DNA from: Pleurocapsa sp. MO_226.B13
GTDB lineage: Bacteria > Cyanobacteriota > Cyanobacteriia > Cyanobacteriales > Xenococcaceae
Reading direction: 5' to 3'
Assembly: GCA_030064795.1 (NCBI GenBank)
Contig: JASJEI010000092.1
Location: forward strand, 1-10,468
Length of the DNA stretch: 10,468 bases
The notes under the pieces are model-generated. The model saw only the letters and a list, made by a program, of their open reading frames with translations, searched no databases and was not told the DNA's origin. Of this stretch, positions 1 to 5,335 are shown one piece after another. Within the stretch, counting starts at the first letter, position 1. Every line of letters begins with the position of its first letter. The translations under genes were made by a program, and so were the position numbers.

Positions 1-48
1 TCCGCTTACTATTTGTTTCCAATCTTTGAGATGTTGATTTAATTTCAT
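1..48 (-). CDS. possible start of a leftward gene, cut by the window edge
   Basis: A minus-strand ATG at 46-48 opens a frame of 16 codons (MKLNQHLKDWKQIVSG) that runs off the left edge without a stop. A TATAAA hexamer lies upstream on the minus strand (75-80), but I see no good -35 box, and AGAAG about nine bases upstream is the only Shine-Dalgarno-like sequence. With so few codons visible, the product cannot be named and the frame may be chance. It is listed because nothing else explains the first 118 bases. Confidence 0.25.
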   Translation of the reverse strand, partial: MKLNQHLKDWKQIVSG

Positions 49-118
49 CTCTTGAAAGCTTCTATTGACTTCTCTTTATACTCTTACCTTATTTCTGAGC
101 TTTTACTCCTCCCTTTGT

Positions 119-144
119 AAAAAACCTACCCTTGTGAGGGTAGG
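119..144 (-). terminator. rho-independent terminator pointing left
   Basis: CCTACCCT (125-132) and AGGGTAGG (137-144) form a perfect 8-bp stem with a four-base TGTG loop. On the minus strand the stem is followed by six T (A-run 119-124). On the plus strand no T-run follows, so the signal is oriented leftward. No recognised minus-strand gene lies just upstream of it (to its right), so its transcript is unknown. Confidence 0.6.
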
Positions 145-167
145 AGATGGGGGAGATTAAGAGGGGG

Positions 168-188
168 CCGAACTCCGAATTCCGAACT
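168..188. repeat. heptameric short tandem repeat (STRR type)
   Basis: Three consecutive seven-base units CCGAACT, CCGAATT, CCGAACT. Heptameric short tandem repeats of this kind are a known feature of cyanobacterial intergenic DNA. A related fragment (AACTCCGAACTCC) occurs at 7682-7694. Confidence 0.7.
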
Positions 189-230
189 CTATTCCTAATC
201 TCTGACTTCGTTAATAAAACCTAAGATAGA

Positions 231-252
231 TAATATTTTCGGTAAAATATTA
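231..252. repeat. AT-rich inverted repeat
   Basis: TAATATTTT (231-239) and AAAATATTA (244-252) are perfect 9-bp arms around CGGT. No T-run or adjacent gene end makes it a standard terminator. It could be a protein-binding palindrome or an RNA hairpin. Confidence 0.5.
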
Positions 253-312
253 GATCATTAAAGATGATGAGCAAAAGTCTTTTTTCTGAGCGGAGTTAAC
301 CTTTCGTTTGAC

Positions 313-353
313 GGACGGTACAAGCACCGGCGTTCGACGCGGGTGTCACGTCC
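313..353. other. GC-rich imperfect stem-loop in an AT-rich leader
   Basis: Outer arms GGACG (313-317) and CGTCC (349-353) enclose inner arms CACC-G-GCG (325-332) and CGC-G-GGTG (338-345) around TTCGA, with one G/G mismatch. The GC content stands out from its surroundings. It may be the core of a small RNA, a leader structure, or a degraded palindromic repeat; the sequence alone does not decide. Confidence 0.4.
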
Positions 354-493
354 TCACCTTTTTCTAAATTGTTCGCCTACTAATAAATTAATGATAGATG
401 GCAAATGAAATGACTACTCCACTATCTCTTAGTTAGCAATGCTTATCTTTCCAATCTAACACAGATATAAATATTATTTTAGGTCCAATTATC

Positions 494-1261
494 ATGGAAG
501 AATCGAGAAAAGATAAAATAATTAGCAATTTACAGCAAGCAAAAGAAAAAGGTCAATTAAAAACAGAAAATATCAGAAATATTATCAAAACAGCGGTATC
601 TGAAGCTATATCTGAGGTTAAAGAAGGTAGAGCAGAAATTAGTAGTCTGGTTCAAGAAGCCATAGCAGCAGTTGTCGAAATTTACCAAGATAAAAAAGGA
701 GAAATCAAAGAAGAAATTACTGCTTCAATAGAAGGGGCGATCGAAGGGATCGGTGATGCCAGAAGAGAAGCAATTTCCAGTACTCAGTCGCAAATCCAAA
801 CTTTGCAGATAGAGGTGGAAAAAGAAGAGGAAGAGTTGCAACAGGAAATAGACGGAGTATTAGAAGAAATACAAACCAAAAATCAAGATAAATCCGAACA
901 GGTTAAAGAGGCAATTTCTAGTGCTATTCATAGCATTAAAAATAGTGAAGAAGTTGCTCTTTTGCAAAAGCGTTATGCTCAGTTAAAAGCTCAGTTGGCG
1001 GTCATCCAGGCAAATTTAGCTAGTAGATATGGGGAAAATTATGGTAATGTCAGTCAATATATCGATGAGGCTAAAACCTGGTATGAAAGAGCCAGAGAAA
1101 ATCCTGAAGTCTTTACAGGCAAAATCGAAGAAAAACAACAAGAATTCGAGCAAAAATTAGGAGAAACGGGAGTGGCAATCGCTAAAAGAGAAAGACAAGT
1201 AAAACAGCTTCTCAAAGAATTGTGGCAGTCAATTTCTGAGATTTTTCGCGATCGCAAATAA
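494..1261 (+). CDS. coiled-coil / amphipathic-helix protein of unknown function
   Basis: This 255-residue protein has no signal peptide, no membrane segment and no cysteine. It is rich in Glu, Lys, Gln, Ala and Ile. Almost all of it is predicted by eye to be long amphipathic helix, with charged coils around residues 100-130 and 150-175 and again at 205-255. A loose motif recurs: VSEAI (35-39), VQEAI (53-57), VKEAI (137-141), with a degenerate EGAIEGI at 80-86. The layout resembles apolipoprotein-like or LEA-like helical proteins, suggesting a scaffold, membrane-surface or protective role, but no catalytic motif is visible and I do not recognise a named family. It is transcribed alone: a palindromic repeat follows 11 bases after the stop, and the next gene is on the other strand. 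The ATG at 494 is preferred because no earlier in-frame start has a better ribosome site. Confidence 0.85.
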   Translation: MEESRKDKIISNLQQAKEKGQLKTENIRNIIKTAVSEAISEVKEGRAEISSLVQEAIAAVVEIYQDKKGEIKEEITASIEGAIEGIGDARREAISSTQSQIQTLQIEVEKEEEELQQEIDGVLEEIQTKNQDKSEQVKEAISSAIHSIKNSEEVALLQKRYAQLKAQLAVIQANLASRYGENYGNVSQYIDEAKTWYERARENPEVFTGKIEEKQQEFEQKLGETGVAIAKRERQVKQLLKELWQSISEIFRDRK

Positions 1262-1272
1262 AATAATCGTTA

Positions 1273-1372
1273 GTAGGGGCGTTTCGCCCTAAAGGACTCG
1301 CTGAGTCTAACGACTTGTGCCGCGAAGCAAATCCTTTAGGGCTTGCGCAACCGCATCACGAAACGCCCCTAC
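1273..1372. repeat. 100-bp palindromic repeat element (MITE/REP-like)
   Basis: Terminal arms GTAGGGGCGTTTCG (1273-1286) and CGAAACGCCCCTAC (1359-1372) are a perfect 14-bp inverted repeat. Nested inside are CCCTAAAGGA (1287-1296) and TCCTTTAGGG (1332-1341). The inner segment shares CTTGTGCCGCGAAGC (1314-1328) and GCAAATCCTTTAGGGCTT (1327-1344) with the element near 9257-9314. It has no coding capacity. By its structure it is a non-autonomous mobile or REP-like repeat, and as RNA it could end transcription of the preceding gene. Confidence 0.8.
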
Positions 1373-1436
1373 AGTTATTGGTCTTGCTAAATAAAAACTG
1401 CTGTAAATAATTCTATCGGTCGATAGCAAAATCAAC

Positions 1437-1479
1437 AAAAAAGCCTCCTAAAATTACTAAAATTAATTTAGGAGGCTTT
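1437..1479 (-). terminator. rho-independent terminator of the Pmp3/YqaE gene
   Basis: AAAGCCTCCTAAA (1440-1452) and TTTAGGAGGCTTT (1467-1479) form a 13-bp perfect stem with a 14-base loop. Read on the minus strand it ends in six T (A-run 1437-1442). On the plus strand only three T follow and then C, so the signal serves the minus-strand gene whose stop is at 1531-1533. Confidence 0.85.
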
Positions 1480-1530
1480 CATCTGAGTAGTAATCTATAT
1501 CTAGGTTAGCTCAACGATCGATGTTAAAAA

Positions 1531-1707
1531 TTAGGCATTAGCTTGTTCTGATTGTTTGGAAATAATCCAGAGAGCATGAATGACACCTGGAACCCAACCT
1601 AGTAAAGTTAACAAAACATTGATTATTAGAGCTTGACTAATTCCCATAGTCATAAAGACACCGAGGGGAGGAAGTATAATTGCTGCGAGGATCTTAAGAA
1701 TTCCCAT
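1531..1707 (-). CDS. YqaE/Pmp3 family small membrane protein
   Basis: A 58-residue hydrophobic protein. Two membrane segments are visible: residues 3-22, including the family hallmark ILPPLGVFM, and about 28-50, including LLTLLGWVPGVIHALWII, followed by a short polar tail KQSEQANA. The PPLGV and LGWVPGVIHA motifs are diagnostic of the Pmp3/YqaE (UPF0057) proteolipid family. Members are known from plants, yeast and bacteria, are often induced by salt, cold or dehydration, and affect membrane potential. It would sit in the plasma membrane. The ATG at 1705-1707 has no clear Shine-Dalgarno sequence. The gene is monocistronic, with its own terminator at 1437-1479, and is transcribed divergently from the membrane-protein gene at 2078. 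Length matches the family norm of 50-60 residues. Confidence 0.93.
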   Translation of the reverse strand: MGILKILAAIILPPLGVFMTMGISQALIINVLLTLLGWVPGVIHALWIISKQSEQANA

Positions 1708-2077
1708 GATTGTTTCTTATACCTTATTTTAAGCGAATAGTAAAATTTTAATCGATCGCTAATCTGTATTTCTTCTATCTTGAGAGAGATAATTAACTTC
1801 AGAAAATCAATGGCGAGGGATAGCAAAATATTAAGAAAAATTAAGTTTTTTTTACTGCATCTACATAAAACCCAAACCGCTACAGATAGGAATCAGAAAA
1901 ATAATGTATGAGAACAGTCAAATCGACAAAGAACTAATAACAAAAGACATCTATCTAGAGAAGTTGTTTATATATATCTTTTGCTAGAGGTATCAAACTA
2001 GCAAAATATTAAATAATCAAAATTAACATCGAAAATTGTATTTCGTTTAACATAATAAATTTAGGAGAGAACCGATC
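1708..2077. other. divergent AT-rich intergenic region
   Basis: This 370-base space separates the minus-strand Pmp3 gene from the plus-strand membrane-protein gene, so it must hold both promoters. I cannot place either with confidence because many AT-rich hexamers fit. It contains the 14-base direct repeat TAGCAAAATATTAA at 1821-1834 and 1999-2012. The second copy overlaps the right arm of the stem-loop at 1979-2006. No gene is convincing. Confidence 0.5.
1979..2006. promoter_or_regulatory. 9-bp inverted repeat upstream of the holin-like gene
   Basis: TTTTGCTAG (1979-1987) and CTAGCAAAA (1998-2006) are perfect arms around a ten-base loop, 72 bases before the GTG start at 2078. It could be an operator or a 5' leader hairpin. 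It has no downstream T-run, so it is not a standard terminator. Confidence 0.4.
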
Positions 2078-2443
2078 GTGTTAAGCTCACTTTTGACTAT
2101 CTTAGCTACTGCCCTCAGTCTTCTAGTAGTTGATATTATTTTTCCTGGAGTAAGTCTAGCTAACTTTCCTGCTGCCTTGCTGGCTGGTGCGAGTATTGGG
2201 GTAATCAATGCAGGCGTTAGACCAGTAATATCTCTTTTATCTCTACCTTTAAATATTCTCAGTTTGGGAGCATTTTCTTTGGTAGTTAATGGTTTATGTT
2301 TTTGGTTAGCTTCGCTTTTTGTACCGGGATTTAGAGTAGCTGGTTTATTGGCATTTATTTTGGCTCCCGTTCTCTTATCTTTTGTTAATACTTTGATTAG
2401 CAAATACTTTGGAGAAAAATTTTCTACTCTCAATCAAGAGTAA
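2078..2443 (+). CDS. PF04020-type four-helix membrane protein ('phage holin family 4')
   Basis: A 121-residue integral membrane protein with about four hydrophobic segments (roughly residues 3-22, 31-55, 56-82 and 86-108). The core signature is NAGVRP (44-49), then LPLNILSLG (56-64) and the VVNGLCFWLAS...PGF run (69-85). This matches the widespread bacterial family named after mycobacteriophage holins (PF04020). Most cellular members are not phage lysis genes and have no established function, and there is no other phage gene nearby, so a holin role is not inferred. The start is GTG at 2078, supported by AGGAG at 2063-2067 with ten bases of spacing; this is the clearest ribosome site in the left half. 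The C-terminal tail after residue 108 is polar. Confidence 0.88.
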   Translation: MLSSLLTILATALSLLVVDIIFPGVSLANFPAALLAGASIGVINAGVRPVISLLSLPLNILSLGAFSLVVNGLCFWLASLFVPGFRVAGLLAFILAPVLLSFVNTLISKYFGEKFSTLNQE

Positions 2444-2614
2444 AAGTATTTCATAGCTAAAGTACTGGTCGATATGCATCTAATTGATGGCGATAGATTA
2501 AGATAAATAAGTTTCTAAAACAAGATTGCTATTAGCCTATAGCTGGGGTTAACAAAATAGAAGGCAATTTCCATTACCCAGGACTCGCACATCAGACCAA
2601 AAAGCTTAGAAAAT

Positions 2615-3244
2615 ATGGATACTAGTCAATACAAACGCGCTGCTGGATTATATTACAGCAGCGATGAAGCTGAAGCAGCAGTGCGCTCCCTCAGATACTC
2701 TGGTTACGATTTAGAGCGTATAACTGTCATTGCCAGAGATGTCAATGCAGTCACAGGGAATGAAACCGCAGAAGAAATAGGCAACAAAGCGGATGAGGGT
2801 GCGACGACAGGTGCGGTAACAGGTGGGACATTAGGCGGTATCACTGGCTTATTAGTCGGTATAGGTACGCTAGCTATTCCTGGTCTTGGGCCAATCTTAT
2901 TAGCTGGCGCAGAGACAACGGCGATCGCAACTACCCTAGCTAGTGCTGGTATTGGTGCTGCTGCGGGTGGTTTGGTCGGTGCATCGATCGATCTGGGTAT
3001 TCCTGAAGAGAAAGCAAAGGTGTATAGCGATCGCGTAGAAGCTGGTAGCTTTTTAATTATGGTAACGGGAACGGCAGCGGAAGTACAAAGTGCTGCAACT
3101 ATTATGCAAAATCAGGGCGTAGAAGAATTTGAGGTTTACAATCTATTAGCACCTAGTCTCGATACTACACCAACAGCAGCTACAACCGATGTCACAATAG
3201 CTCGCGCTGATGTTTACCAAGATGTAATTCAACAACAATCGTAA
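2615..3244 (+). CDS. YflT-like general stress protein with glycine-rich hydrophobic insert
   Basis: This 209-residue protein begins with a module (about 8-45: AAGLYYSSDEAEAAVRSLRY... then ITVIARDV) typical of general stress proteins of the YflT/GSP17M type, with the usual pattern of a strand, a helix and a second strand. Residues 62-128 form a Gly/Ala-rich stretch with repeated GG and AG pairs, resembling glycine-zipper hairpins that associate with membranes. Residues 132-176 (EEKAKVYSDRVEAGSFLIMV...) resume the alpha/beta fold, and a Thr/Ala-rich tail follows. This fused layout is common in cyanobacteria and other bacteria as 'general stress protein'; the biochemical function is unknown. No Shine-Dalgarno sequence precedes the ATG. 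The SDR gene follows after only 22 bases, so the two are probably co-transcribed. Confidence 0.82.
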   Translation: MDTSQYKRAAGLYYSSDEAEAAVRSLRYSGYDLERITVIARDVNAVTGNETAEEIGNKADEGATTGAVTGGTLGGITGLLVGIGTLAIPGLGPILLAGAETTAIATTLASAGIGAAAGGLVGASIDLGIPEEKAKVYSDRVEAGSFLIMVTGTAAEVQSAATIMQNQGVEEFEVYNLLAPSLDTTPTAATTDVTIARADVYQDVIQQQS

Positions 3245-3266
3245 TAAAACAAAGTAAAAAATAAGC

Positions 3267-4067
3267 ATGGATTTTGGGATTAAAGATAAAGTAGCGGTAA
3301 TTACTGGTGGTGACTCTGGAATGGGCAAAGCCACGGCTAAATTATTGGCTACTGAAGGGGTAAAAATTGCTCTAATAGACAAAACCACAGATGAATTAAA
3401 AGCTGCTGCTGAAGAAGTCAGTAAAATCGGCGAAGCAATACCAGTTACCGCCGATCTAACCAATCTAGAAGAAGTTGAAGCAGCAAAAGAACGCATACTT
3501 AGTCACTTTGGTACGGTTCACATTCTGGTTAACTGTGCTGGGATCACTGGTGCAACTAAAGAGTTTCTCGAATTAACCGATGAAGATTGGTATGAAACCA
3601 TTGATGTTGACTTTATGTCTGCGGTGCGTGTTTGTCGGGCTTTTATTCCTACTATGCAGCAAGAAGGCTGGGGTAGAATTGTTTTGATTGGCTCAGAAGA
3701 TGCGGTGCAACCATACACCGATGAAATGCCCTACTGTGCGGCAAAAGCAGGGATACTTAACTTGACTAAAAATCTTTCTAAAGCCTATGCCAAGGATGGT
3801 ATTTTGGTTAATTCTGTATCTCCAGCATACATAGCAACTCCGATGACCGATGCGATGATGGAAAAACGGTCGAAGGAAAAAGGTATGAGTTTTGAGCGAG
3901 CTATTGAAACCTTTTTAGACGAGAAACGTCCCCATCTCGAACTGCACCGTCGGGGAAAAGCACAAGAAGTTGCTGCGGTAATTGCCTTTCTTTGTTCGCA
4001 ACATTCTAGCTTTGTGGTTGGCGCGAATTATCGCGTTGATGGCGGTTCGGTAGCTACTGTCGGTTAG
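3267..4067 (+). CDS. short-chain dehydrogenase/reductase (SDR), classical type
   Basis: This 266-residue classical SDR is expected to be a soluble NAD(P)-dependent oxidoreductase. Visible motifs are the nucleotide-binding TGGDSGMG (13-20), an acidic Asp38 at the end of strand two (which favours NAD(H) over NADP(H)), NCAG (89-92, normally NNAG), catalytic Ser143, and YCAAK with Tyr156 and Lys160. The C-terminus has the usual YRVDGG. The family's structural Asn in helix four is replaced by Asp115 (IDVDFMSA, where IDVN is usual). The PG motif after strand six reads PA (186-187). The substrate cannot be told from sequence. Spacing of 22 bases from the stress-protein gene, and a co-directional lipoprotein 67 bases downstream, suggest a small operon. 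SDRs are recurrent members of general-stress regulons in other bacteria. Confidence 0.92.
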   Translation: MDFGIKDKVAVITGGDSGMGKATAKLLATEGVKIALIDKTTDELKAAAEEVSKIGEAIPVTADLTNLEEVEAAKERILSHFGTVHILVNCAGITGATKEFLELTDEDWYETIDVDFMSAVRVCRAFIPTMQQEGWGRIVLIGSEDAVQPYTDEMPYCAAKAGILNLTKNLSKAYAKDGILVNSVSPAYIATPMTDAMMEKRSKEKGMSFERAIETFLDEKRPHLELHRRGKAQEVAAVIAFLCSQHSSFVVGANYRVDGGSVATVG

Positions 4068-4134
4068 AAAAGTTTTTAGTTACCTAACTTAGTTCTTGGC
4101 TACAAAAACAATTATTATCAATTAGAGAAAAAAA

Positions 4135-4593
4135 ATGAATAAATTAACAATATTTTTACTAGGTAGTAGTTTACTTTTTGGTGCAGTTGGTTGTGACGTA
4201 GCTCGCACTAGTTCTGATGCTCCTACCGATATAGAAGATGGTGCAGTGGTAGAAGATGCCACTATGGTAGAAGACACCTTAGAAGATGCAGAAAACGAAA
4301 TTCGCCATGATCAGCTAAATGCTGACATTCGCGCCAGAGAACAGCGTAACGATCTTTTTGGCGACCAAGAAGAAAGAGCAGATTCGGATCTAGAAAGCGA
4401 AGTTAGAGCCAAATTGGAGGCAAATATTCCTCGTTCTAAGTTAACCGTGCAGGCAAAAGATGGTAAGGTAATAATCGTGGGAACGATTCCCGACCAAAAA
4501 GAATACGAAACAATCGAGCCTTTGGCAAAAGAAATTCTGGGGGTTAAGGAAGTAACTATGGACGTAGAAGTTATGCCTCCTACTGAATCGTGA
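4135..4593 (+). CDS. BON-domain lipoprotein
   Basis: A 152-residue exported lipoprotein. Residues 1-20 form a signal peptide (MNK, hydrophobic core TIFLLGSSLLFG, then AVGC) with Cys20 as the likely lipidation site; the lipobox has Ala rather than Leu at -3. An acidic, probably disordered linker (21-82, many Asp and Glu) follows. A BON domain occupies about 84-147 (LESEVRAKLEANI...VQAKDGKVIIVGTIPDQKE...LAKEILGVKEVTMDVEV), with the Gly-rich turn and ending of OsmY-type BON modules. BON domains bind phospholipid or envelope polymers, so an envelope-stabilising role is likely. Membrane anchoring is inferred from the signal; which membrane is not. The gene ends 4 bases before a good terminator, closing the unit that starts at 2615. 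Confidence 0.87.
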   Translation: MNKLTIFLLGSSLLFGAVGCDVARTSSDAPTDIEDGAVVEDATMVEDTLEDAENEIRHDQLNADIRAREQRNDLFGDQEERADSDLESEVRAKLEANIPRSKLTVQAKDGKVIIVGTIPDQKEYETIEPLAKEILGVKEVTMDVEVMPPTES

Positions 4594-4597
4594 CACA

Positions 4598-4627
4598 CCT
4601 CTAGCCTTTTAGGTATAGAGGCTTTTT
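4598..4627 (+). terminator. rho-independent terminator after the BON lipoprotein gene
   Basis: CCTCTA (4598-4603) pairs with TAGAGG (4616-4621), with an inner CCT/AGG extension (4605-4607 with 4611-4613), followed by C and TTTTT (4623-4627). It lies 4 bases after the TGA and points rightward. Confidence 0.8.
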
Positions 4628-4737
4628 GCTTCATCCTGACTTAACTAATAAATTCTCAACAAATAATTGTAATACCAATTCTCTATAACAATGCACTAAA
4701 TAAAATTTAACTTCTTTGGACCCAATGCGACGGGTAT

Positions 4738-4782
4738 CCTAAAGGACTAGCCCTAAAGGATTAGCTTCGCGTCCTTCGCGTC
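4738..4782. repeat. two adjacent tandem repeats, including CCTAAAGGA units
   Basis: Two 14-base units, CCTAAAGGACTAGC (4738-4751) and CCTAAAGGATTAGC (4752-4765), differ at one base. They are followed by a perfect tandem of CTTCGCGTC (4765-4773 and 4774-4782). The CCTAAAGGA module is shared with the elements at 1287-1341 and 9271-9308, so this is probably a rearranged third copy of that family. Confidence 0.7.
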
Positions 4783-4788
4783 GTAAAC

Positions 4789-4898
4789 GTCTTTGCGCGG
4801 ACAATTTAAACTTTTGAGGTTCCCTCAACAGCGCGATTGGACAAGGCGAGGAAACCTCGCCGTCCCTCGCGCTCAAAAGCCATGTCCTTGTCTTTGCG
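4789..4898. mobile_element. possible small inverted-repeat element with flanking direct repeats
   Basis: GTCTTTGCG occurs at 4789-4797 and again at 4890-4898. Just inside are GGACA (4799-4803) and TGTCC (4883-4887), then CTTTTGAG (4811-4818) with CTCAAAAG (4872-4879). A nested core follows: GCGCG (4831-4835) with CGCGC (4868-4872), GGAC with GTCC, and GGCGAGG (4845-4851) with CCTCGCC (4855-4861) around AAA. The arrangement looks like a MITE of about 90 bases with a 9-bp target duplication. The direct repeats may also be part of a longer repeat, so the mobile reading is inference. Confidence 0.4.
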
Positions 4899-4956
4899 TG
4901 AGATCTAAACTCATGCATATTAAGTGCAACTTCAAAGAGAAATGGTGTAAAGCGAG

Positions 4957-4975
4957 GGTTTGGCATTGCCAAACC
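4957..4975. repeat. perfect palindrome with 9-bp arms
   Basis: GGTTTGGCA (4957-4965) and TGCCAAACC (4967-4975) surround a single T. On the plus strand TTTATT follows, so it could act as a weak terminator. No gene ends here, and a palindromic repeat is more likely. Confidence 0.6.
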
Positions 4976-5100
4976 TTTATTCTCTTGATAGCTAATAGTT
5001 ACTAATAATATAAGTCAGCCATAACATTTAACTGTTCAGACGAACCCGATATAATAGCTGTTGATTCCCAAAACTTTACTGTGAAATGTCCGACTTATTG

Positions 5101-5271
5101 TTAACCTTGAGATTTAGGCTGAAACTTAACTTTTAGCTCGTCTTGTACTTTAGAGGGTTCGTACACTGGAGCGAGCGCAATTTTTTCTGGAGTTATTTGC
5201 CAATCATAGTGGGAGTCTTCCGCTCGATCGATAAAATCTGATTGGGGCGAGCGATCGCCCCAAGAAATAGT
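5101..5271 (-). pseudogene. relic of a gene 3' end, product not recognised
   Basis: A minus-strand frame with no start codon gives 56 residues and ends in TAA at 5101-5103. Its first ten residues (TISWGDRSPQ) derive from a palindrome (TTGGGGCGA 5242-5250 with TCGCCCCAA 5255-5263). The rest has ordinary protein-like composition: SDFIDRAEDSHYDWQ, ITPEKIALAPVYEPSKVQDE, then a basic end in KFQPKSQG. A TAG stop (5272-5274) precedes it in frame, and the palindrome at 5292-5311 sits just upstream. It reads as the C-terminal remnant of a gene removed by repeat-linked deletion or insertion. It lies downstream of, and on the same strand as, the MocR gene. A short functional ORF using a rare start cannot be excluded. 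Confidence 0.45.
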
Positions 5272-5291
5272 CTATCGAACGGAGTTCCCAG

Positions 5292-5311
5292 AGACAAGGC
5301 ATGCCTTGTCT
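5292..5311. repeat. perfect 20-bp palindrome
   Basis: AGACAAGGCATGCCTTGTCT is its own reverse complement. Similar GACAAGGCATGCC palindromes are common dispersed repeats in cyanobacterial genomes. It separates the MocR gene end (5336) from the gene relic (5101-5271). A stem this strong could also stop minus-strand transcripts, though no T-run follows. Confidence 0.75.
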
Positions 5312-5335
5312 GTACTAGCTAATCATCAGCGTAGT

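Larger units (their letters stand above)
145..493. other. gene-free leader before the coiled-coil gene
   Basis: I find no convincing reading frame here on either strand. The stretch holds a heptamer repeat (168-188), an AT-rich inverted repeat (231-252) and a GC-rich stem-loop (313-353). Near its right end TATAAA (466-471) or TATTAT (472-477) could be the -10 box for the downstream gene; no clear -35 box is seen. The AGG at 481-483 is the only weak ribosome-binding candidate for the ATG at 494. Confidence 0.5.
4628..5100. other. repeat-rich gene-free stretch
   Basis: No gene is convincing here. Open frames over 4739-5005 lie on palindromic repeats and give low-complexity basic peptides. The stretch contains tandem repeats (4738-4782), a nested inverted element flanked by direct repeats (4789-4898) and a palindrome (4957-4975). 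A perfect TATAAT occurs at 5050-5055 on the plus strand with only a poor -35 (TTTAAC, 5027-5032), which I would not call a promoter without transcript data. Confidence 0.55.

Noticed and set aside
1903..1986. 27-codon frame starting MYENSQIDKEL in the divergent intergenic region
   Set aside because: No ribosome site and AT-rich codons; its end falls within the 1979-2006 inverted repeat. Likely chance.
2047..2433. Long minus-strand frame opposite the PF04020 gene
   Set aside because: It mirrors a clear membrane-protein gene with a good ribosome site; the antisense peptide has no recognisable features.
2078..2443. Prophage lysis gene (holin)
   Set aside because: The family name is historical. 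No endolysin, phage structural gene or integrase is nearby, and PF04020 proteins are common in chromosomes.
4739..5005. Overlapping open frames on both strands (77 and 70 codons)
   Set aside because: They run through palindromic and tandem repeats, have no ribosome site and give peptides without protein-like organisation.
5027..5055. Promoter with perfect TATAAT at 5050-5055
   Set aside because: The -35 box matches only three of six bases and no gene lies downstream on that strand.
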